Below, in pieces: positions 10,911 to 25,200 of a DNA stretch of 64,000 bases. The notes beneath the pieces are model-generated. The model saw only the letters and a program-made list of their open reading frames with translations. It did not search any database and had not been told where the DNA came from. The stretch's first letter is position 1; each line of letters begins with the position of its first letter. Source of the stretch: Lagopus muta (lineage: Eukaryota > Chordata > Aves > Galliformes > Phasianidae); NCBI RefSeq assembly GCF_023343835.1, contig NC_064439.1, positions 23,748,933 to 23,812,932 on the forward strand, given 5' to 3'. Position numbers and translations under genes: made by a program.

Positions 10911-13900
10911 TCTGCAGCAAAGATATCCTTTTCAGGAGTAGGTTGTTTTCAGCTTGCCTTATACTTCATGGAAGAAAATTAATATTCCCAGAATATGTCT
11001 TATCTGTTTTTACAATTTCAGACAGGTGGAGTTGCATCCTATAGACATCTCCACAACCTCCCAGAAGGTGATGTGGCGAATACAAGAGTCAGATGACTAC
11101 GTGGTAGATATTTGGGCAATGGAGGGAAAAAACTTTCCTGTCTGATAAGAGCATTGTTCTGCTGCATAAGCCTCCTTATGTTTTATCAAGGTCACAGAAG
11201 TCTGATCTTGAGATGGTGATGGCAAAAAATGAATTTCTGCATCTTCTTCTGCTTACATACCATTGCCTCAGAAACATTCCCACTGCCTCTCCTAGTGGGA
11301 AAAATCTTACAGCAGCCTCATGAGGAGAGGATAGAGTGGTTCACAGGCTCCTTCATACTGTTATTCTTTGGGAGAAGATACATCTCAAGCAGGAATATAA
11401 ACAACACTTCAAGTTACTGTTTCTCGAAGGGAAGTACATTATTGACAAGATTATGGCTGCGACTGGGTGATAAGTGGGTTGATATTGTTAATGGCTGGTT
11501 ATAAAGTGCTTTCTTGAAATAGAAGGTTGTCCTCCAAGTGCTTTTCAATTTTAGATAGCTTTAGATGCAATTCACCAAACCTCTGACATGACTATTATAC
11601 TGATACTAAAAGGCACCAGTCTCCCAAGGCTTTTGGTACTTCAGAACCTTTTCTAGATTATTGTGCTCTGTTGATGAGAGAAATCACAGAAACTGCAGCA
11701 TTTTGTCTTTCTGGTTCTCACATAACTATTGAAAAGGAAGGGCCAAAGTCATAACCTTTGTTTTAAACTCAATCCAACCTCTTACTGACTTAATTTGTTA
11801 GAAAAAGACAGAACATAAGAATGAAAAAAATAGTTAAATGAGGGCTTGGCCAGCAGAAAGAAAATAAAAGCAAAGCAAAAATAAAGCCTGCATCCTATTC
11901 CTAGACAAGGCTACTGAGGAAATTGTGATTGGTCACTATGGCAACAGATTTCTAAATGGAAATAAAATTCTTTTAATATTGCAAGCACATTTTGCTATGC
12001 AGGTCTAGTAAATGTATTCAGACCTCATTAAAGTGAATTTAATTTTGCAATAGGCATTCCATATAATGTTATGGACAGCAACACATGAAGAATCAAAATA
12101 TAAATGGTTCTAAGATGTGGATGGTTTTACCATGGTAGTGCTTCAAACAATCAGAGGCAAATGGTAACAGTTATTTTCTTTCCTCGGGAAATCTTTTAAT
12201 AACTGGTGCAAATCAAGGGAACTTAAAGGAGAAATATTCACTTTTGTTTTCCTGGCTTTCATATTAATGGACTCAAGATGGATCAACATATTTGGATGTT
12301 TCTGTGCAATAGAAGAATTTGTTCATACAGCCTCCACTGTGATGATGGCCAGTGGCGTTGTAAGAATTCTTGCTCCCTTTGCTTTGCAGCTCTCACAACA
12401 GAGCCGAGGCTAAGCCAGCCTTGCATCATTCGTGAACAGTTCTCATACCTGTCAATAAGAGCCAGAAGTCCTGCAGTGTGAACAAGGTTTATTCAATAAA
12501 AACAGCATTTAATATGCATATGTTTTTAGGCTAACATTTCTATCCTATTAACTAATGATTTGGTCTGTCACATTCAGGGAAGGTAGATCTTAATACTAGA
12601 AAAGAGCAAGCTTAACAGCTTCTGTTGCTTAGAAATGCAGCAAACAAACCACTGTTTATCAGTGACTAATTTATCATGAAACAGTGGGAAACACAGGCAA
12701 CAGGAGAGATTGAAAACATTCATCAAAGCCTCTGGCACATTCATATGAGTGAATGGTGATTACGAACCACCGCAGGCCTGCACTGTCCCTACCTGCATCC
12801 CAACTTCAAATAGCCTTGTTGTTTGTCACTAACACAGCAGTGCAGATCTCATCTTCCTTCTTCATACATACCACTCTTTTGTCAGATTATTCCACATGCT
12901 TTATTTCGACATCACTTCAAATTTAGTCCTTCAGAGTAGTAACAGTCTTATTCTGACTAGCAAACAGCTGGATGCTTGATGGCTGTTCAGAGCCTACTGC
13001 TTCTGCTGAATGTGTTAATATGCCTTCATGCCTCAGTGTTTGGACCCCAAAGGACTGGTGTTTCAGAGCATTGCTACGCTTGCAAAACTGGAAATGCTTC
13101 CACGCTTTGGCTGTTTGCCTGTCCTTAGACCTCAGTCACCTTATTTGCTACATACCTAGTATATAGGAAATATCTCGCCCACTCCAGCTGAACTCTGTGC
13201 AAGTGTGATTTCGGCAGGCAAGGCAGAAGTGGCTGGAACAGCCTGGTGAGAATGTCTCACCCACAGCCAGCAACTGTCAGAGTGCAGCAGCAGGGAGCCC
13301 GGCCAAGCCACAGTCTGGCCTGAAAGAGGGCAGGGGAGACACAGCCACCCGCGGGGCTCTTCCTCCATGCGATGAATTGGTTTTGTCTCACTGTTGTGAA
13401 GCAACACTTGTGTTTAAAGTATTGCTTTCTACAGACTTCATTTAAGCTTGTAGTTCATGCCCCTTTTCATCAGAATGAAGAAGTGCAAGAGACTTATGTC
13501 ATATGTTTGCTTACAAAATCCCATTGCTTTAAATATTGTCAGATGCTACAATAAACAACTGAAAAATAGAAAAGAAGAATTTTCCAATAAATATACTTGG
13601 TAAGGTTTTGTTTTTTTTTCCCATTCATTGAAAATCCTGTTGATCTGATTTTATATGTACGTATCATGTTTACAATATTCATCTCCTAAAACCTAAGAGA
13701 ACCTGCAAGTTTTTATGTGGATGAAGATGTAACTTAATTTTTTTGGAAAGGAAGTGGGTTTTGTGCAGCTTTTGAAAGACAACAGCTATTTAAGTAAACA
13801 ATGCTAGGGGTCATTTTTGAGAAACGATTCCTTACTGTCTCATCCCAAACTAGACAGCTAAGACCGTAACACCAATAGGTAAGCCAACTCTAATAGCCTA

Positions 13901-14689
13901 TAGCTTTTTGACAGCCTAATAAACACACTGATAGCAGAGGTTGGAATAATCTGCAAAAACAAAGAAAACAGATCCTTGGAGTTGAAGATGGAAATAGCAT
14001 TCGTGAAAACCACAAAGAAATCCATGGAAAAATGAGCTACGCCTTTCTTACAAAGCTTTCAGTCCTGAAGGTCTGTGAGAACAAAATTCAGGACTCCTAG
14101 CATCCATCTTTGGTTTCATAATATATATTCCTTAAGATAAAGCATGCCCTTGATACATATTTCAAAATTATACTTGCTTTACTGAAGACAGAAGTAGAAG
14201 GCCCATACACTGGAAGGTTCCCAGCTCCTAGGATTGACTGCCAATATCTCAGAATTCTGATGTCTAAGTGCCTCTGAGGATCTGGGATTATGTTTTTTTC
14301 CCCCATCCATAGCAAATGAGAACAAGATTGAAACAATTCAACACAAAACAAGAGAAGGAATTCAAGATGATGACACATAGTTGGCTTCAAGTTAACCATC
14401 CACAGGGATGAGTTTACAGCAAGGATTTTTTTCAGAGGATAGCCCACAAGCCAAGCACCTAGAGAATAGCACCTAGAGAATACAGTTTGCACCTATTCTA
14501 CTAAGAAATAAAGTAGGAAGTTCTACATAACCTTTGTAGCCAGCATTTTTGAAGAAGAAAATCTGATTAAACATATGTACAGTTAACAACTGTACAGTTA
14601 GAAGAGTGACATGGTTAGGATAGCATTTTACAGGTTAGAAAGATTATCATGATGGAAAGAGACAATAAAAAATGAAACACGCACCTGTG
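10911..14689. other. PON2-ASB4 intergenic DNA
   Basis: AT-rich sequence with short homopolymer tracts. I see no gene, RNA or named repeat. A minus-strand frame of 131 codons (14097-14492) has no recognisable domain. Confidence 0.5.
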
Positions 14690-14921
14690 TCCTAGGCTTA
14701 CAGTAGAAAACTCCAAAAGGAAGGATGTCCAGAAAGAGGCCCTTCCCCAGTGGCAGTCAGCGCTTAAATGGGGTCTAGGAGAGGTGCAGCCAGGCTCCAC
14801 TCCTTCCGGTCACACAGCTGAATTGCCTTCACCTATGCTCCTGGCTGACCCAGTCCTTGCCTCAGGTGATCAATCAGTGGTTCAGGCCGTGACTCAACAG
14901 TTCCCATACAGTATAACACTG
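14690..14921 (-). mobile_element. LTR-like interspersed repeat, copy A
   Basis: Reverse complemented, this segment aligns over about 230 bp with 34603-34832. Shared blocks include gtatgggaactg, gagtcacggcctgaacc, gtgaaggcaattc, ccggaagg.gtggagcc and tggggaagg. The pattern (no coding capacity, about 230 bp, two dispersed copies) suggests a solo long terminal repeat or similar non-autonomous element. I cannot name the family, and boundaries are approximate. If it is retroviral in origin only a regulatory end remains; no viral gene is present. Confidence 0.65.
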
Positions 14922-17900
14922 TCTAAAGCAGGCAGAAGTATATATACCGAGGAAAAAAGATCAATATAAATATTGGAAAAAGATTTGTGGTACAAGTGAG
15001 TAAAAGGACTGTGGTTAACTCTACTTGGGAACTGAGCATCCAAGGAGAAACAAGGGACCTGTGACAGTGTGGGAGGCAGAGTGGCAGAGTCTGCCTGATG
15101 CTCCTGGTGCTGTAAGTCACAGCAGGGTGAGGGTTGCCATCACTTCTGCAACAGCATTTTTGAGAACATGTACTGTGCAGAAGAGATGAAAGCATAGGAT
15201 TAACTCAATGATCTGTTTCTTGCTCAGGGCCACAGACCTGGAAGTCAGTACGTTTCCTTCTTTAACATGCCAGGCTTCTGAGCAGTGCAGACCGTGTCAC
15301 GTGGAGGCTGTATTATTCCTGCTTAAGTAACCCGCTTTAGCCAGCAACCTGCTGGGGGAAGGGCAGAGCTGAAGTCTCACCAGCTCACACTCTGCTGCCA
15401 GGCTCAGAGCTGCAGGCTGCATGCTGTGTTCCATGGTTCCCTCTGGCACCGCCACTGACCGGCAATGGGATCTGCCTGGTTCAGCTGTATTGCAGCTGAG
15501 AATGACTCCTCCACTTGCATCACAGCCATTCTTGTAGAGCTTTTTTCCTTTTGCTGTCTGTCTGCCTGCCTCAGCATTGGGTTCGGGATGTTGATCTTGA
15601 CCTACAGATCTTCACAATCAGGGTCATTCCCAGTACCACTGGGAGGTGTGAGTTTTGTGGCTGCAGCCCATTGCTGCTCTGCATCCTCTGCAGAAGGGGC
15701 CTGGCTCCCCCAGCCTCCTCAGGAGACACACTTCACACAGCCTGCCAGTATGCTTTCTCCTTAAATCTATCTTTGTTTTTTATTACTGCATCGCTGGCTT
15801 TCATTTAAGCTCCTCATATCATCCTGATGCTCTTCATGCCCTCCCCTTTGGGCAGGTTTCCCTGGCTCAGCAGTGCTGCTCTGTGCCCAGCCTAATCGAA
15901 CACATGGCCCACTGAGACCAGTGTAAATATTTCCTTTGATTTCAGTGGACTTTGGGCAAGCCTGCAATAACCCACCCTATTGGACAAAGAGGGGCCTCAG
16001 CAGCCCATCTGCAGTCAGTGATGGCACTCACATTGCCTGAAGTATACCCCAAAAGCATGGCCTTCCCTTCTCCTTGTGGCACCCCTTCACAGTGAGTTCT
16101 TCTGCCCTGCTGTAGTCACATAGGAGGTGCAGACCCAGCCAGCCCAATGAGATGCAGGCGTCTGTAAGCCTGTGGTTTGTCCTGTGAGGAGGGGTGCTGG
16201 GTGACTCCATGTTGCTGAAGGAAGGCCTGGGAGATGGGGGGTGGGAGCTGTCTTCCCTCTGAAAATGCACATCTGCGTTAGCTGTGTCATTTATATCACT
16301 GATTCTAAATACATCAACCATGTTTCTTAGTGGATATAGTGTGTGCGTCTGCACAGTGCCGTCACAGCAGCCTCAGCTCTAACCTATAAATAAAATTAAT
16401 GCTGGTACCGTTATTTATATTAAACAAGTGATGAGCCATTGTTTCGCTGTGAGATGTTCAGAATATTTGGCAGCCCAGGAGCTTGAACAGCGTCAGTTTT
16501 AAATTTCAAAATCAAACTGCCACCTTGTGGCATGCTGGCGAGAAATCTGCAGGAAATCGTGTACAGCGGAAATAGAGATACATCATAAAAATTGGTCTCT
16601 TAGCCCCACCAATGGCTTGCCGTATTTACGTAGTCTTAAATGTAACTTTAATACACTTTGATGAAATAATATTATTTTTTTCTTCCATTAGAAAGTTCAT
16701 CTGGTCTTTTGTTATTATTTGTCAGTCTAAATTACCAAACCAGTTACTTATTCTCATATGTAATTGTACTGAAATCACTAGTGTACTTATACAAATAGAT
16801 ATTCAAGGTTAGATTAAAATGCTTATAGGAGAGCCATAGATATAATGGCAATAGATATATATCATTGTTTCCTTTCTCTATTTTAAACTCATTTGTCTTG
16901 AGATTTTTATGAGAATCAGAGCATGGCCATACCAGATACTAAAGGTGAGCAAATAGTGGTGCATCTGAGATGCGCTCCCTGTGCATCCTCATGGGCCGTG
17001 ACAAATGAGAGCTGATTGTAATCAGCTTTCTCTTTCGTTGCGGGCCTAGCTCTCACAAATTACTTCACCTTGGTTGTCAACCAAGAGCAAGCACAGTGGG
17101 CCAGCAGATGTGCAGCTTGTGCATCTCAGCCTTCAGGTGTCAGAGCTGCATGGAGATGCACTGCATGATCTTTTCTGCTGGCTGGAATGTGGCTGGAATG
17201 TGGCTGGAATGAATGTTCTCGTGACATCTAATGCTGCTCATGGTAGGCAGATTAAAAACTAGTCCCATTTCAAACCGAAAAGTGTAACTGAGGTCAACTA
17301 TGTATCAGTGCTTGTGCATCCAAGACTTCTCAGGAACATAGTGGTTTAAAAAATAAAATAGTGTGAGTAACAAGAAGTCCATAGGATCTGGATTCACATT
17401 TGTCCCTCTGATCATGCCAGACAAGCATTAACACTTTTCTTAAAACATGGGGTGGAGTTATCTGCTGAGAAGAGCAAAGTAAGAGGGGGACAGGAGGGAG
17501 TGTAATCACATGGCAGGCGTGATGCTGACCCTTACTTAAGTAAGCCCAGAAAGACACAGACAAGTGGCATGCAGCCTATAGCACTGAGGCAAGACATTTT
17601 CCTTCCATTTTCTTTATTACAAGCCTGAGTGTAATACTTACAGAATACTAAATACAAAGTATTTTTTATATATAGACTCACAGATTTCTCAGTTCCTCAT
17701 GAACTGCTGTCCTGTAATATCTCTGGTGAGCACTGGCTGTAGGAGAGAGCTAGTGAGCATCCCATGGTCAGGGATGCTGCAGGTGCTCATGGAGCTGCCT
17801 GAAGACCCCAGCCCCTGGAACACCTATACAGAGGCTGCCCTGACTTAGAGCATTATCCAGATTTCATGTCTCCATCAGTCTGCTTGGAAGCCAAACTCAC

Positions 17901-18935
17901 AGGAAAAGTAGACACAAAGATTTCTTTTTCATGACTGTGTGCAGTCTGCCCAGCTGGGTTGTTTAAATCAAGTACGAAGATCATTCTGCTAGCTATGATC
18001 CCACCACATGGCCCAAGCAGATGCATATGTGAGCCACTTCTACATGAGGCTTCGTAACAGCTCATGTTGGCTGAGTCATGGGTTTGCATCCACACAGACC
18101 GGTGGTGACACAGGGACAGGGCTGGCACAATTAGAAAATAAAGGGAGGAGGTGTTCAGTGGTTGCTGGGATTGTGAGACAGAGGGTGGAGTGGCTGGGGG
18201 ATACAGAGTATTTAAATGTATGTAGGGTGGGAGGACTAAACTGTCTATAGAGCTGTGTGGCCTCTTCAGCTTGCACAAGTTCATTTGCAGAAAGGCTCTG
18301 TGGTGTTTGATGGGGTGTTTGACCCCATCCCATCCATCATACACCTCTGCAGTATTTCTCCTTCTGGGGGCACTTCCACCTGCCACTGCTATGGTCTCTG
18401 AGCAAACTGAGGCACTCCTGCTGCTCAGGACGTTATAGAGGGGACCAGGCTGGATCAACACAGCCATGCTCAAGGCTTTACATACTAGGGCAGCTGTGAG
18501 CCCTGCATACTGGGGGCTCTAGTAGAGACCCGGTCTTATGGCCAGAGAAATGGAAGCAGGACCAACAGGACCAGTGTTGTCCTGAGAAAAGCAAGATGCT
18601 CCCACAGGAAGAGTGCCTTGGGAAGTGATTTTTTCTTTCTGAAATGCGTTAGAAAGCAGTGAGAGCATCACATCCTACTGCCATCAGTAAGTCACCAATA
18701 GTAACTATGAAAGGAAATGTGTATTTCTCCTGCTGAGAAACAGCACCCAGGACTAATGTCATTTAACATAACATGGCAGGAGCAGAGGTTAACCATGTGG
18801 TTAATGAAGCTTAATGTGTATAAAACCTGTAGAGAAATTGTTTTTTCTGATGTTATTGCTAGTAAGTCTGTCCTCACTTTCATAAAAAGAGTGTGGTGAT
18901 ATCTAAGAGTGGTATTTTGATGCCTGAAATGCTCT
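14922..18935. other. Region upstream of ASB4
   Basis: No supportable gene. A minus-strand open frame of 206 codons (17853-18473) is long for the composition but resembles no family. It is close to the longest expected by chance in 64 kb over six frames. A short tandem repeat lies at 17178-17212. Confidence 0.5.
17178..17212. repeat. 11-bp tandem repeat, three units
   Basis: Three back-to-back copies of an 11-base unit (ggctggaatgt), the last one degenerate. It is a small minisatellite in intergenic DNA with no evident function. Confidence 0.85.
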
Positions 18936-18938
18936 TCA

Positions 18939-18946
18939 TATAAATA
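18939..18946 (+). promoter_or_regulatory. TATA-like box of ASB4
   Basis: A TATAAATA octamer lies 133 bases before the preferred ASB4 start codon. Initiation about 30 bases downstream would give a 5' UTR of roughly 100 bases. There is no CpG island, which fits a tissue-restricted TATA promoter as opposed to the housekeeping-type islands at PON2 and PDK4. The assignment is inference from position and motif. Confidence 0.5.
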
Positions 18947-19071
18947 GAACAAGCAGATCAGCATGACCAAGTGATAAAATTACCTTCTGGTCTTCAGGAA
19001 CTTCAGCATGTAACCGCACTATAGGGACCTCAGTGTACCCCTCTTCACAGCACAAACAGATACGTTTGGAA

Positions 19072-19285
19072 ATGGAGGTGGAGGAGGCGTGTGAAAAAGG
19101 AGAGAATACTCAGGGGAAAATGACTCGAGCTGAAGCTGCAAAATTAGTGAAAAAGAACTTTCTGGAAGCCCTGAAGTCCAATGACTATGAAACACTGGAA
19201 GAGCTCTTGAACCAAAAGAAAATAGATGTGGACACAGTGTTTGAAGTGGAAGATGAGAATCTGATTCTGGCATCCTACAAACAAG
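19072..19285 (+). CDS. ASB4: ASB4 coding exon 1
   Basis: Encodes the N-terminus up to LASYKQ and ends in phase 1 before a GTAAAT donor. From [17 protein letters not shown] onward it matches the ASB4 family closely, including [13 protein letters not shown]. The first 21 residues ([10 protein letters not shown] and on) are acidic and unlike mammalian ASB4. No in-frame stop separates this ATG from an upstream GTG at 19033, which I do not regard as a start. Confidence 0.9.
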
Positions 19286-22200
19286 GTAAATGTGACAGCA
19301 TTGACAGGACAGGAAGTAGGTGGGCTTGGGGAGTTTTCCAGAAACTGTGGCCTTGTGTCCCTTCTAAAGCTGCAGCATAATGTGGCTCACAGGGAGCGGT
19401 GTCAGGAGGCTCATGTGGCCACACCACTGCCGGAGGAGAGCTTAGCTGTGCTGCCGGCCTTGGCGGAGGGCAGGCCAGAGAGCAGCACCAGGCTCTGCAC
19501 CTCCCACAGCCCTGCAAAGAGGAGACCTTTGCTATTTCCTCGCAGAGGATTTGAGTGCAAAGCCCAGCACAGGCCCATGAAGTGAAGTATACAAATTTCT
19601 TGCATGTTCTCCATCACATTAACAGAACATTTAGAAACACAGAATATTTAATCTCTTCCTTTTTCAATTTTCAATAGTGCAATGAATTCTGCTTAGCTTA
19701 GGGGATCTAAAGAAATCCTGTGGGCTTGAATGTTGCTGCTGGGGAGAAGCTGTTCTTTTCAAGCTCACAGAAAGCAAAGATGTGCTAGTTCATCAAACCA
19801 GAGGAGTCATCTGGAGAAACAACATAACCAGGCAAGACTTCCCACCAGGTTTGGAATTTACCAAGTCCAAACCAGCTGTCAGATACAGAATTTCCGGAAA
19901 CTTATAATTTAAAACAATGAAACAAATCTGCTTTCTGCTAAAATCAACGTACTTTGTTACCTACTTGATGAAAAGACTCCTCATGGGTATCTGGAAGACA
20001 GTAATGACCAGCTTTTGCCAGAAGCTAAGTGTGCATGGAGATGAATACCAGTCTTGGCAGCACGGCAAATATCCTTTTTTTTTTTCTGTGACATAACAGA
20101 GGAACAACATCCCTCCTCTTCTCTTTTCCTGTGTTTACCTGATATTTAATGATCAGTCTGGTCTTTTGATCACATAAGGGTGAGGATGATTCAGCCAGGA
20201 GTTCCCTTGGGGACAGCATCTGAACTAACCCACACAATGATGAATGTACCTTAAAATACATTTTCTTCTGTCCTCAGCTGGCTAAAATGCATTTTGGTTG
20301 TGGTTTGAAACTACAGAAGTAATGCTTGAATTTTTAATTGTGGATATTTCAGCAAGAAGTATTAACCTCTCTTTTGGACAAATCTCTCCTTTTTTCAAAT
20401 GGTAAGGGATAAATGTACCCCATGGCCTAAATCACAGCAGTGTATCTGCAGAAGGCGTTCCATCAGCTATCGTGCAAATTTTGTTTTCTGGGAGGAGGAT
20501 TTCCCTGAGGAGTGAATGCTGTTAAGCATTCAAACAGGTTGAGCTTTGCCACAGCCCCAAGATACGAAGGGGAAAGAAGCCACCAGTAGCAGAGGGGCTT
20601 TGCTACCTCTCTTACAAAAGGCCCCCCTTTTGGAGACTATGGCTTCTTTTCATCCCAACAAATAGGTGAGTTGAAAGACGCCCCCATATGGGCTGTTCCA
20701 GCTGCCTGCCCAGTGCCAGGTCTCATCCCTTTGGGATCAGGGATGTCTGTGGCTCTGGGCAGAGGACGTAGGAGATGCTCCTTCAGGATGTCTGGTGTGG
20801 AATGTGCACCACTCACTCACAACAGCACAAAGGAGATAAAGGGGGATCTCAGATAGGAAAACTAAGGCTGTGTGATGGGATAACTTAGCTTTTAAGGATC
20901 ACTTTCCTACCATTACATATCATTTATGGCTCACATATGTATATTTTTGGCCCCCCCAGGCTGAACTCAGTGTAGGATCAGGTTGGTTACAAGGAGAAAA
21001 GCAAAATGTGAATCTAGGTGGGGAAATGACTTAAGAAACTTGCTATGCTGTGTGCGTAGACTCTGGGATATAGCACACCTACTTTGCACCAAGCTTGGGG
21101 GCATATGATGAAAAAGTTTTTCTCTCTGCCAACAGCAGTTTGTTTCTGTCTACCTTTTTCCTCTCTCCATCTCTCTTCCTATCTAATATAGTGCACATGA
21201 AACTGTAGATGTATCTGTCTGAAATGAAGGTGGAAAATATAGAGCTCAAGACTCAAAAATTAAGGTCTGAATTAATTTGGCCTCATTACACATCTGTAGT
21301 ACTCTCTTTACTTTAAATTATTATTTAAAGTACTTTAAATAATAACAATGTTTACCAGAAACTTGCCCGAGGAGATAAATTAAACCGACAACATTTTATA
21401 GGCACATACTGGCTAAAAAGCAGCTGCTATACTTCAAAAATGAATATAGAAAAGGATAAAAATGAAGTTTTAGTCTTCTCCTGACCTTCTGCAGTACTAT
21501 CATAGTTTTCTTTTTTAAAGCAACTGATCATAGTAATCATTTCAAAGACTGTCTCTATGCAGTCATGGACCATGTAGAAGTATCTTGGGAACAAATATTA
21601 AAGTGTTCTTTGATCTTACACATGTTTCTAAGTGTACTTACGCAGGTTTGTAAGAATACTGTGAAGTTTTCAGACAAAAATCTGAACATTTTGGAGCCAA
21701 ATTTCATGCTGAACTGCCTCTGCTTCCATTTGGCTCTTTCACCTAAATCACACCAGCATCAGAACTCCTCACTCCGTGCCCCTCATGGGCAATAGCTGGC
21801 AGAAGGGCAGGGACACTTTGCCACATTGCCACATTGTTGGAGATCATCTTCATGCAGTGCATCACTGGGAGTACAAATCCAGCTCCCTGAACATGTGCTC
21901 TTGCACTGTCCCATGCAGAAACAGCAGGATGAGCTATTCATTGAGTCACAGCCCTAAGCAGATTCAACATTCTTATTCCAATACCACCTTTGTTCAGCTG
22001 TTGGCAGACTGAAGAGTCCGTTTCCAACATATTTTTGGGGTGATGGTATTTCAAATGTTCTGAGCTTTTTTTAAAGATTATTATTCAGTCTACAGAGGTC
22101 ACTAGAAAAACAAAAGCTGCCTTCATTACATCTACATGGGAGTTATCACTCCAAAAGGCAGACTATTCAGCACACACAGTGGAAGTACCTAATGAAAGTG

Positions 22201-25200
22201 AAGTTATGCTTGAGAGAACTTTGTGTGCACTAAGCTCTAGCTGGTAAAATTACAGCAAATTAAACCAAAGCTCCGATCTTCCCTTCCTCCTCAATTATTC
22301 TCACTAGATGGATAATGCAAAGGAAAATCTTAGCCAAGGATGGTAACACTTCTTTGTTTTGTGCAGGATACTGGCTGCCTAGTTACAAATTAAAAATATC
22401 CTGGGCAACTGGACTTCATCTGGCTGTCATGTATGGGCATCTGGAGAGTCTTTCAGTCCTGCTCAATCACAAAGCGACGATCAACTGCCGGCCCAATGGG
22501 AAAGCTGCAATCCACATAGCGTGTGAAACAGCAAATGTTGAGTGTCTCAAGATCCTCTGCAACCACGGGGCCAAGCTGAACTGCTTTTCAATGAGTGGGC
22601 AGGCGCCCTTGCACTTCTGTACAACACTAACCTCCATTCCTTGTGCCCAGCAGCTGATTTGGAGAGGTAAGGGAAAGTTCTGGATGGTTTCTGTGGTCTT
22701 TCCTAGGAGGCATGTTTCCAAGTCCTTGTATATTTATCCTTCCCACCCACAGCTGACTTGCGTGTTCATCTCCGACTCCTTTTCCCCATCTCTTTGACCA
22801 GCTGAAGTTTCTTCTCTCTCTCCCTGTCCATGGCCACCAGCCCTTGCTCCAGGATTGGTTCCCATTCCAGCCCACTGCCTGATCAGTCCCCAGCAGCAGA
22901 GCTCCTCTGAATCAGGGAATTCTTTTTCTCTACTTTTTTTTTCTGTCTTTCTCATCTAGATTTACTACTGAAAGGCTCTCACATTGAAGTGCACCCCTAG
23001 CTTCTTCTTTCTTGCACAAATTTCCTTGTTCTCCATAAATTCTTCCACCCACTTGTGTTTTAAGACCTAGCCCTGATAAAAGAAGTGTAGTTTTTCATAC
23101 TGTCTCTTAGTTTGCCAGCAGTCAAATTCTCACATCTCTGTAGGAAATATGGGAAAACGGCTATTATATAAGATTTTGTTTTCCTGAAGCTAGATATGTT
23201 ATATCTCTGATTGGCTGTAGCAAATGAAGCTATGAATAGATGCAATTCACAGATAAATATATTGATGTCCCTTCTACTGTGTCCTTAACACAAGGAAGCT
23301 GACTCTGGACTTTTAAAGACAGATATAAAGGGTATAGCAAAGTCAGGCAGCTCCGAGTCCTGAGTTACAAATAGACAGATTCCCATATTTGTCACACTGT
23401 GCCACAACAAACACAAATACCTTTAGCTTTTTGCTACATATGTTGTTATTGAAAGCTTCTCTTGAGATGCAGAGACCAAGTATGATTTGTGGGCAAGGGG
23501 ATTTGAAACCACAAATGAATAACCACATTCCATTACTTCTGCTGAGAAGATATATATTATTTTGTTTGTTAGAAAGGAAAATAAATGCTGCCAGTTATAT
23601 CCTGCCCAAAGCAAAAAGGCCTGACAGCAGGAGCTGCTTTTGCTACCATGGAAAAGCTTAAAAGTCGAATGTACTGTTACAAAATGCAGCAAATGAAAGG
23701 ATGTGTTCTGCAGGCTTTCTCCACCCACCTATCAGCAAGCAAATAACAGTGCTTTGCAAGCCACCCTCTTTTCCTAAGCACTCTGTAAACTTGAATTTCT
23801 ATGTGAGCTAAAAGCAGGCAAACAAAAATGGGCACAGTCTGGAGCAAATCGTGGCAGGTATGTGCATGCAGCACCACCCAAAAGCTGTCAGCAGGTGTTT
23901 GCTGATGCCCTGAGCTGAGGTTTCCAGAGGTACCTCCCATCCCACCATCTGCACGCGGTGGTATCACACCAGGTCAGTTCAGGCAAAGGCAATTCAGCCC
24001 TTTCTGGCTTGGGCAACCAGCCAGGCAGGCAGAGCTCTTCCCAGATTTGTTTACCACCTCCGAGCTTATGTTGCTGATACACTCAGGGACATGTAACGTG
24101 AGTAACACCCAGCTGGGTTTAAAGGGATTAGCACGCAGCCCAGCGGTAATTTCTGACTCCTCTGTCTCCCTCTCAGTCATTACTCCTCAGTCTTAGTGTA
24201 GTTTGGCCATGTAAGGGCTACTTGTCTGGAGAGGAGCGGCCACACAGCTTGCTTTTGCTCTTGCATGAGCGCTTCATCAACTGCTCGCCAAAGCTCAGAG
24301 TTCGAGGAGCAGCTCTCAGCCACCCAGCTGCCAGCACTGACTTCCACACCTTCTACCACTGGAACAACCCCCTGCCTCCCCAGCCTGCTGGCTCTGCTGT
24401 ACCCTGATACGTAGCAGTATGTATACACACAATGTGTACACTACAAATATATGTTTCATACTGCAGTTTTTCTTTGCTCCAGGGATTGGGTCTTGCCAAC
24501 CTTTCCTCTGTTCTAATAAGCAGTGTTCAGTATTCTTTCCCTCAGTAATTTACATTTCTTTAGAGCAAATTGCTGATAGCTGGAAAGGACGAGGGAACGT
24601 CCTGCCGAGCGGGCGGGAGCCCAAAGGCCTGCGCTGCTTCGGCGGAAACCTCGCCAACTGCAGCTCGAGGCCCAGGCCTGTCCGCCCGTCTGTCCTGCGG
24701 CAGCTCTCGTGTTGAGCAGCAGATGGCGATGTTGCTTCAGCAACAGGGGTATAAATTAGGTGCAAGCAGACTTGTTACACTGCGGAGTCGAAGAATCATT
24801 AAGGCTGGAAAAGACCACTAAGATCATCTAGTCCAGCCCCAACCCACCCCACCATGCCCACTGACCGTGGCCCTCAGTGCCACATTCACACGCTTCTTGA
24901 TCACCTCAAGGGACAGTGTCTTCACAACCTCCCTGGGCAACCTGTGCCAATGTACCATCACTCTTTCACAAAAATCTTTTCTAATATCCAACCTGAGCCC
25001 TGTTAGCAGCTCAGAAACAGGACTAGACCCTCAGATAGGGAATCCCTCCCTGCTTTCCTCCCTTCCTCCCTTCCTTCCTTTTTCAAATATCATTTATGGA
25101 ATAGGAGTAGTGATCTCATTTTCCCCCTGGTTCTTTATAGCAGAAAGCACTTTAGAAATAGATTTGAACCTGAATGCTGCTCCAAAACTATGTTTAGGTA

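Noticed and set aside
17853-18473. 206-codon open frame on the minus strand upstream of ASB4
   Set aside because: No recognisable domain, and the length is near what chance allows for 64 kb over six frames. I saw no splice or promoter context to support it.
19033-19071. ASB4 start at an upstream GTG codon
   Set aside because: Non-ATG initiation is not needed; the ATG at 19072 has a strong context and fits the family length.
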